A stretch of DNA of 35,005 nucleotides, taken from assembly GCA_944390455.1 (NCBI GenBank), contig CALXPU010000013.1:1-35005 (forward strand), in the 5' to 3' direction. Shown here piece by piece: positions 32,014-35,005 of the stretch. The notes under the pieces were generated by a model that had not been told where the DNA came from, searched no databases, and was given only the letters and a program-made list of their open reading frames with translations. The position numbers and the translations under genes were made by a program. The stretch is from an uncultured Alphaproteobacteria bacterium (GTDB lineage: Bacteria > Pseudomonadota > Alphaproteobacteria > RF32 > CAG-239). Each line of letters opens with the position of its first letter. The first letter of the stretch is position 1.

Positions 32014-33177
32014 TTACATGTTTTCAACAACCCTGTTAGACTTCTTAAGTTGCCCGATATTCGCATCTAATTCTTTTTGCTTCATCTCATCAATCACCGC
32101 AAAAATATTGTAAAACTGCACAATAACTTCCCGTACTCTTCTATATTCAAACGCAGAAGCAAAGAGAGAAGTCGTTTCAAACATATCCTTGTTTGTTCCC
32201 ACCGCAATCAATACTTTATTATTAAAAAAAGCAAAATGAATACTGTTGCCATAAAACATTTTTTTGATTTTGAGCATTCTTTCCATCAAAGCCGGCGTTA
32301 AAACATATCGTGCCTCAACTTGATCAGTGGCTTTAACCTTCCAATTTTTAGCAAAGACCACATCTTCCAAATAAACCTTTTTGTATTTACTTTTAAAAAT
32401 ACCATAAAGGAATGCGCCGATAAATACAATCGCCCAAATCAAAAAATTCCAATTTACAAATCCATCAGCAAAGAATGCTTTAATGTTCATCACCACAAGC
32501 CACAAAAAAAGAGCCCCGCCCAAAAATGACAAGAAAAACGTCAACCACTGCCCTTTTTTATCATTAACCACGGTTTGTCCCTTAAATTTTTTTCCAAGTT
32601 CAAAAAACAAAAAAATTCCTTTAAACATAGTTACTTCTCTTCGTCCGTTTTTAGTCTGAACATAAGTAGTAACACGCTGTTCGCCCAGCTGAAATTTTGT
32701 GCCTTTATGAGAACCCTGAAATGTATCATCATAATAAACCTTTTCCATCCCCTCAAACAAATCGGATTCTCTAATAACATTTGCACTAATTCCGCCATTT
32801 TCCCACTGATAAGTAAGATGTTTAAAAAAAGCCATAATTTTCGGCATAACCATTTTTTTGGTATCACGTTTATATTTCTTTGCGGGTTTCGGCAAAAATA
32901 AAATCGTCAATATACATAATCCCACAAAAAATCCAAACCAAAGATTAAACATAGTTGAGCCGTTACTTTCATCAGCAAAACGGATATAAACAACCAGCCA
33001 CTGCCACGCAACAAAAAAGCCAAAACCAAATAAAGCCAACATTATAAAAAACTGCTGCAAATATTTTTTGCGTTGCGGTTCCAAAAACCTAAAATCTTGT
33101 AAAAGTGTCGCCCGATAAAATTCATCAAACTCGTTCTCTAATTTTGTCGGCAAATAATTTCTACTTTGCTCATCCAT
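32014..33177 (-). CDS. DUF3137-family membrane protein, copy 1
   Basis: This 387-aa protein has the same layout as its neighbour: two membrane helices at about 42-64 and 77-97, a soluble segment, two more at about 210-235 and 243-262, then a C-terminal domain with VLTPALMERMLKIKKMF, IHFAFFNNKVLIAVGT and MFETTSLF. Family identity is from these shared segments. GAGAG lies about 12 nt before the ATG. It is the first gene of a two-gene operon, and similarity to the second is clear along the length, implying old duplication and divergence. The function is unknown. Confidence 0.75.
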   Translation of the reverse strand: MDEQSRNYLPTKLENEFDEFYRATLLQDFRFLEPQRKKYLQQFFIMLALFGFGFFVAWQWLVVYIRFADESNGSTMFNLWFGFFVGLCILTILFLPKPAKKYKRDTKKMVMPKIMAFFKHLTYQWENGGISANVIRESDLFEGMEKVYYDDTFQGSHKGTKFQLGEQRVTTYVQTKNGRREVTMFKGIFLFFELGKKFKGQTVVNDKKGQWLTFFLSFLGGALFLWLVVMNIKAFFADGFVNWNFLIWAIVFIGAFLYGIFKSKYKKVYLEDVVFAKNWKVKATDQVEARYVLTPALMERMLKIKKMFYGNSIHFAFFNNKVLIAVGTNKDMFETTSLFASAFEYRRVREVIVQFYNIFAVIDEMKQKELDANIGQLKKSNRVVENM

Positions 33178-33286
33178 AAAATAAAACTCTCACATTAACC
33201 CTATTTGATAGAAGTTTAATTGAACAAAGTTAAATTTTTTATGAAAAAACAAATAAAAAAGCGCCACAAATTAAAGTAAGTTTTCA

Positions 33287-33784
33287 TCAAATAAACGGAT
33301 TATACGCCCACTGTAACACCGCTTGTCTTTGTCGTGGACGACAAGCAAAATCAGCCAAAGCGCAATTCTTTTTAAGTTGCGCCACATGCCGATAAAATGC
33401 ACGCCAACGCTTAATCTGCACTTCATCAATAAACGGAATACGCCGCCCCATATAATAACGGCAATACCATTGAAACCATCCCCGCACATCTGGACCGATA
33501 ATCCAATTCTTCCGTTGCCACTCCTGAAGAGATTGCCGTGATTTTACTTTGAAACAGTTGCAGTTTACATCTGGCTTTTCAAGCGAAAGTTTAGCATTAA
33601 CAAACCACTCGTGAGGAAATTCATTTTGACAATCATTCAGATAATGCCCCTCAAACACGCCCAACTCCAACATCTGCTGCGGTGTAAGTTCTGGCTTGAA
33701 TAATGGCGAGAAATTCTCTCCCATCGGTTCGGTAAGTTCATAAGTATATCCGCTCTGCATTTTATCACAAACAGAAATCAACAC
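33287..33784 (-). CDS. Conserved uncharacterised protein (RGWFQWYCRYY type)
   Basis: This 165-aa soluble protein is rich in aromatic residues, with the signature DVRGWFQWYCRYYMGRR, followed by QIKRWRAFYRH, KNCALADFACRPRQRQAVLQWAY at the end (in part) and ELTPQQMLELGVFEGHYLNDC near the start. I recognise these as hallmarks of a widespread family of unknown function found in bacteria, fungi and plants. The start is GTG 33784 with GGAGG 5 nt upstream. A good promoter lies at 33814-33842. No terminator was seen before the DUF3137 genes, but it is probably a separate unit. Confidence 0.75.
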   Translation of the reverse strand: MLISVCDKMQSGYTYELTEPMGENFSPLFKPELTPQQMLELGVFEGHYLNDCQNEFPHEWFVNAKLSLEKPDVNCNCFKVKSRQSLQEWQRKNWIIGPDVRGWFQWYCRYYMGRRIPFIDEVQIKRWRAFYRHVAQLKKNCALADFACRPRQRQAVLQWAYNPFI

Positions 33785-33813
33785 CTTCGCCTCCTCTCCT
33801 AAATATAATTAAA

Positions 33814-33842
33814 CTTATATCCAAAACAACTTATAAATACAA
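33814..33842 (-). promoter_or_regulatory. Sigma70-type promoter for the conserved uncharacterised gene
   Basis: On the minus strand TTGTAT (33842-33837), a 17-bp spacer and TATAAG (33819-33814) lie 30 bp before the GTG start at 33784. Confidence 0.6.
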
Positions 33843-33900
33843 AAAATTAAGCACGATACTCACATCGCACTTACATTATCAGCTTCAAGCATAAAAGTGA

Positions 33901-34482
33901 CTATTTATTCTCCGCTTGCTGAGCTTTCCGCAAACGAGCTTGTTGTTCGGAATAAACACATCCGCAGTAATCTTGATTATAAAGTTGCAACTCTTTAATT
34001 AAGGCAAGCCGCGCTTCTTGCATACCATGTTTACGCCCCTCTATTTCAACATAAGGAACACCGACTTGAGCCGAAGCTCTAGCCGCAGCGGCATTAACTT
34101 GCGCCAAATTTTTCCAACGAGAAACACCCAAAACGGAAGCAACCGCTTCAAAACCGTTTTCTTTCGCATATTGCATCACTCGTTTTAAGCGTAATTCAAA
34201 GCAAATATCACAACGTTTACCCCGTTCAGGTTCATCTTTATAAGGAAGAGTTTGTTTAAACCAAACATCAGGATTATATTCAAATTCCACAAATTGGATA
34301 TTCCATTGTTCACACAAACGTTTCTGCTCATCACGTCGTTTGATATATTCGGCTTCAGGATGAATATTCGGATTATAAAAAGCCACGGCAAAATCCACTC
34401 CGTCGTCATGAAGTTTTTTAATCACGGCGCAAGCACACGGAGCGCAACAGGAAAGCAATAAAATTTTCGGCATTTCAGACAT
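33901..34482 (-). CDS. queH: Epoxyqueuosine reductase QueH
   Basis: At 193 aa this is the DUF208/QueH family, which reduces epoxyqueuosine to queuosine in tRNA and replaces QueG in many bacteria. Cys motifs are clear: SCCAPCAC near residues 11-18, RCDICFELRL (about 90-99) and DYCGCVYS (about 171-178), which together bind an iron-sulfur cluster and a further metal. The ATG at 34482 was chosen because AAAGGA lies 7 nt upstream; a GTG at 34488 is in frame. It is monocistronic, with weak promoter boxes at 34510-34538. No other queuosine gene is in the window. Confidence 0.93.
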   Translation of the reverse strand: MSEMPKILLLSCCAPCACAVIKKLHDDGVDFAVAFYNPNIHPEAEYIKRRDEQKRLCEQWNIQFVEFEYNPDVWFKQTLPYKDEPERGKRCDICFELRLKRVMQYAKENGFEAVASVLGVSRWKNLAQVNAAAARASAQVGVPYVEIEGRKHGMQEARLALIKELQLYNQDYCGCVYSEQQARLRKAQQAENK

Positions 34483-34509
34483 AACCACATCCTTTTATCA
34501 TTTTCGGCA

Positions 34510-34538
34510 AGAGTATCCCATTTTGAGAAAAAAATCAA
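34510..34538 (-). promoter_or_regulatory. Possible promoter for queH
   Basis: On the minus strand TTGATT (34538-34533), a 17-bp spacer and TACTCT (34515-34510) lie about 28 bp before the start codon. The -10 match is poor. Confidence 0.35.
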
Positions 34539-34611
34539 GAATACAAAAAAATTTTGTTTTTTTTGCCAGCACATTAAGGAATTATCTTTTTCACAACTAA
34601 ATATTTTGGAC

Positions 34612-34640
34612 TTGCATTTTAAGCAAGATAACGATATAAG
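34612..34640 (+). promoter_or_regulatory. Promoter for tRNA-Ala
   Basis: TTGCAT (34612-34617), a 17-bp spacer and TATAAG (34635-34640) lie about 20 bp before the first base of the mature tRNA. Confidence 0.75.
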
Positions 34641-34660
34641 AAAGTCCGTACCATATAAAT

Positions 34661-35005
<345 letters not shown>

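Overview
The window reads as a stretch of chromosome from an AT-rich alphaproteobacterium, probably a host-associated lineage with a reduced, AT-shifted genome (inferred from gene content, gene order and base composition; no search was possible). Alphaproteobacterial signs are the block lspA - DUF3035-type lipoprotein - paired M16 peptidases, a holB - tatD - PhnP-like MBL block close to rlpA - dacA - tmk, a short FtsB/DivIC protein and a bactofilin beside an M23 peptidase. Most genes lie on the minus strand in short operons. Many promoters are near-consensus sigma70 boxes, and several U-tailed hairpins serve converging genes from both sides.

Layout. 1-742: no gene, but a 93-bp tandem repeat family, several hairpins and a plus-strand terminator. 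743-5375 (minus): HAD-like phosphatase, large AsmA/DUF3971 envelope protein, and an unrecognised soluble protein. 5550-7720 (plus): GltD/PreT-like flavoprotein, rlmH, small membrane protein. 7870-10007 (minus): bactofilin, M23 peptidase, FtsB-like protein, a cell-shape and division set. 10221-14148 (minus): inactive and active M16 peptidases, DUF3035-type lipoprotein, lspA. 14284-15471: deoB. 15692-15859 (plus): a 55-residue membrane protein with its own promoter and terminator. 15937-17435 (minus): a CnrYXH-like three-gene module (candidate anti-sigma membrane protein, ECF sigma factor, His-rich CpxP/CnrX-like sensor) with an ECF-type promoter upstream. 17602-17954 (plus): structured leader and an 81-residue membrane protein.

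18025-23193 (minus): DHH phosphoesterase, MBL hydrolase, tatD, holB and an unrecognised secreted protein. 23367-26152 (plus): rlpA, dacA, tmk. 26269-33784 (minus): MORN/YwqK-like secreted protein, large membrane-anchored protein of unknown role, a short divergent dxs behind a MerR-type 19-bp-spacer promoter, two tandem DUF3137 paralogues and a conserved uncharacterised protein. 33901-34482: queH. 34661-34736: tRNA-Ala(GGC), followed by a 188-bp tandem unit that carries a copy of the tRNA 3' end and an inverted copy of its T-arm.

The genes are mainly housekeeping: peptidoglycan remodelling (RlpA, DacA, M23), lipoprotein maturation (LspA), DNA replication (HolB, Tmk), isoprenoid precursor synthesis (Dxs), ribosome and tRNA modification (RlmH, QueH) and envelope stress sensing. 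The least explained parts are the two repeat-rich ends, the MerR-type promoter before dxs, the structured leader at 17602-17708, the sigma module and several uncharacterised membrane or secreted proteins.
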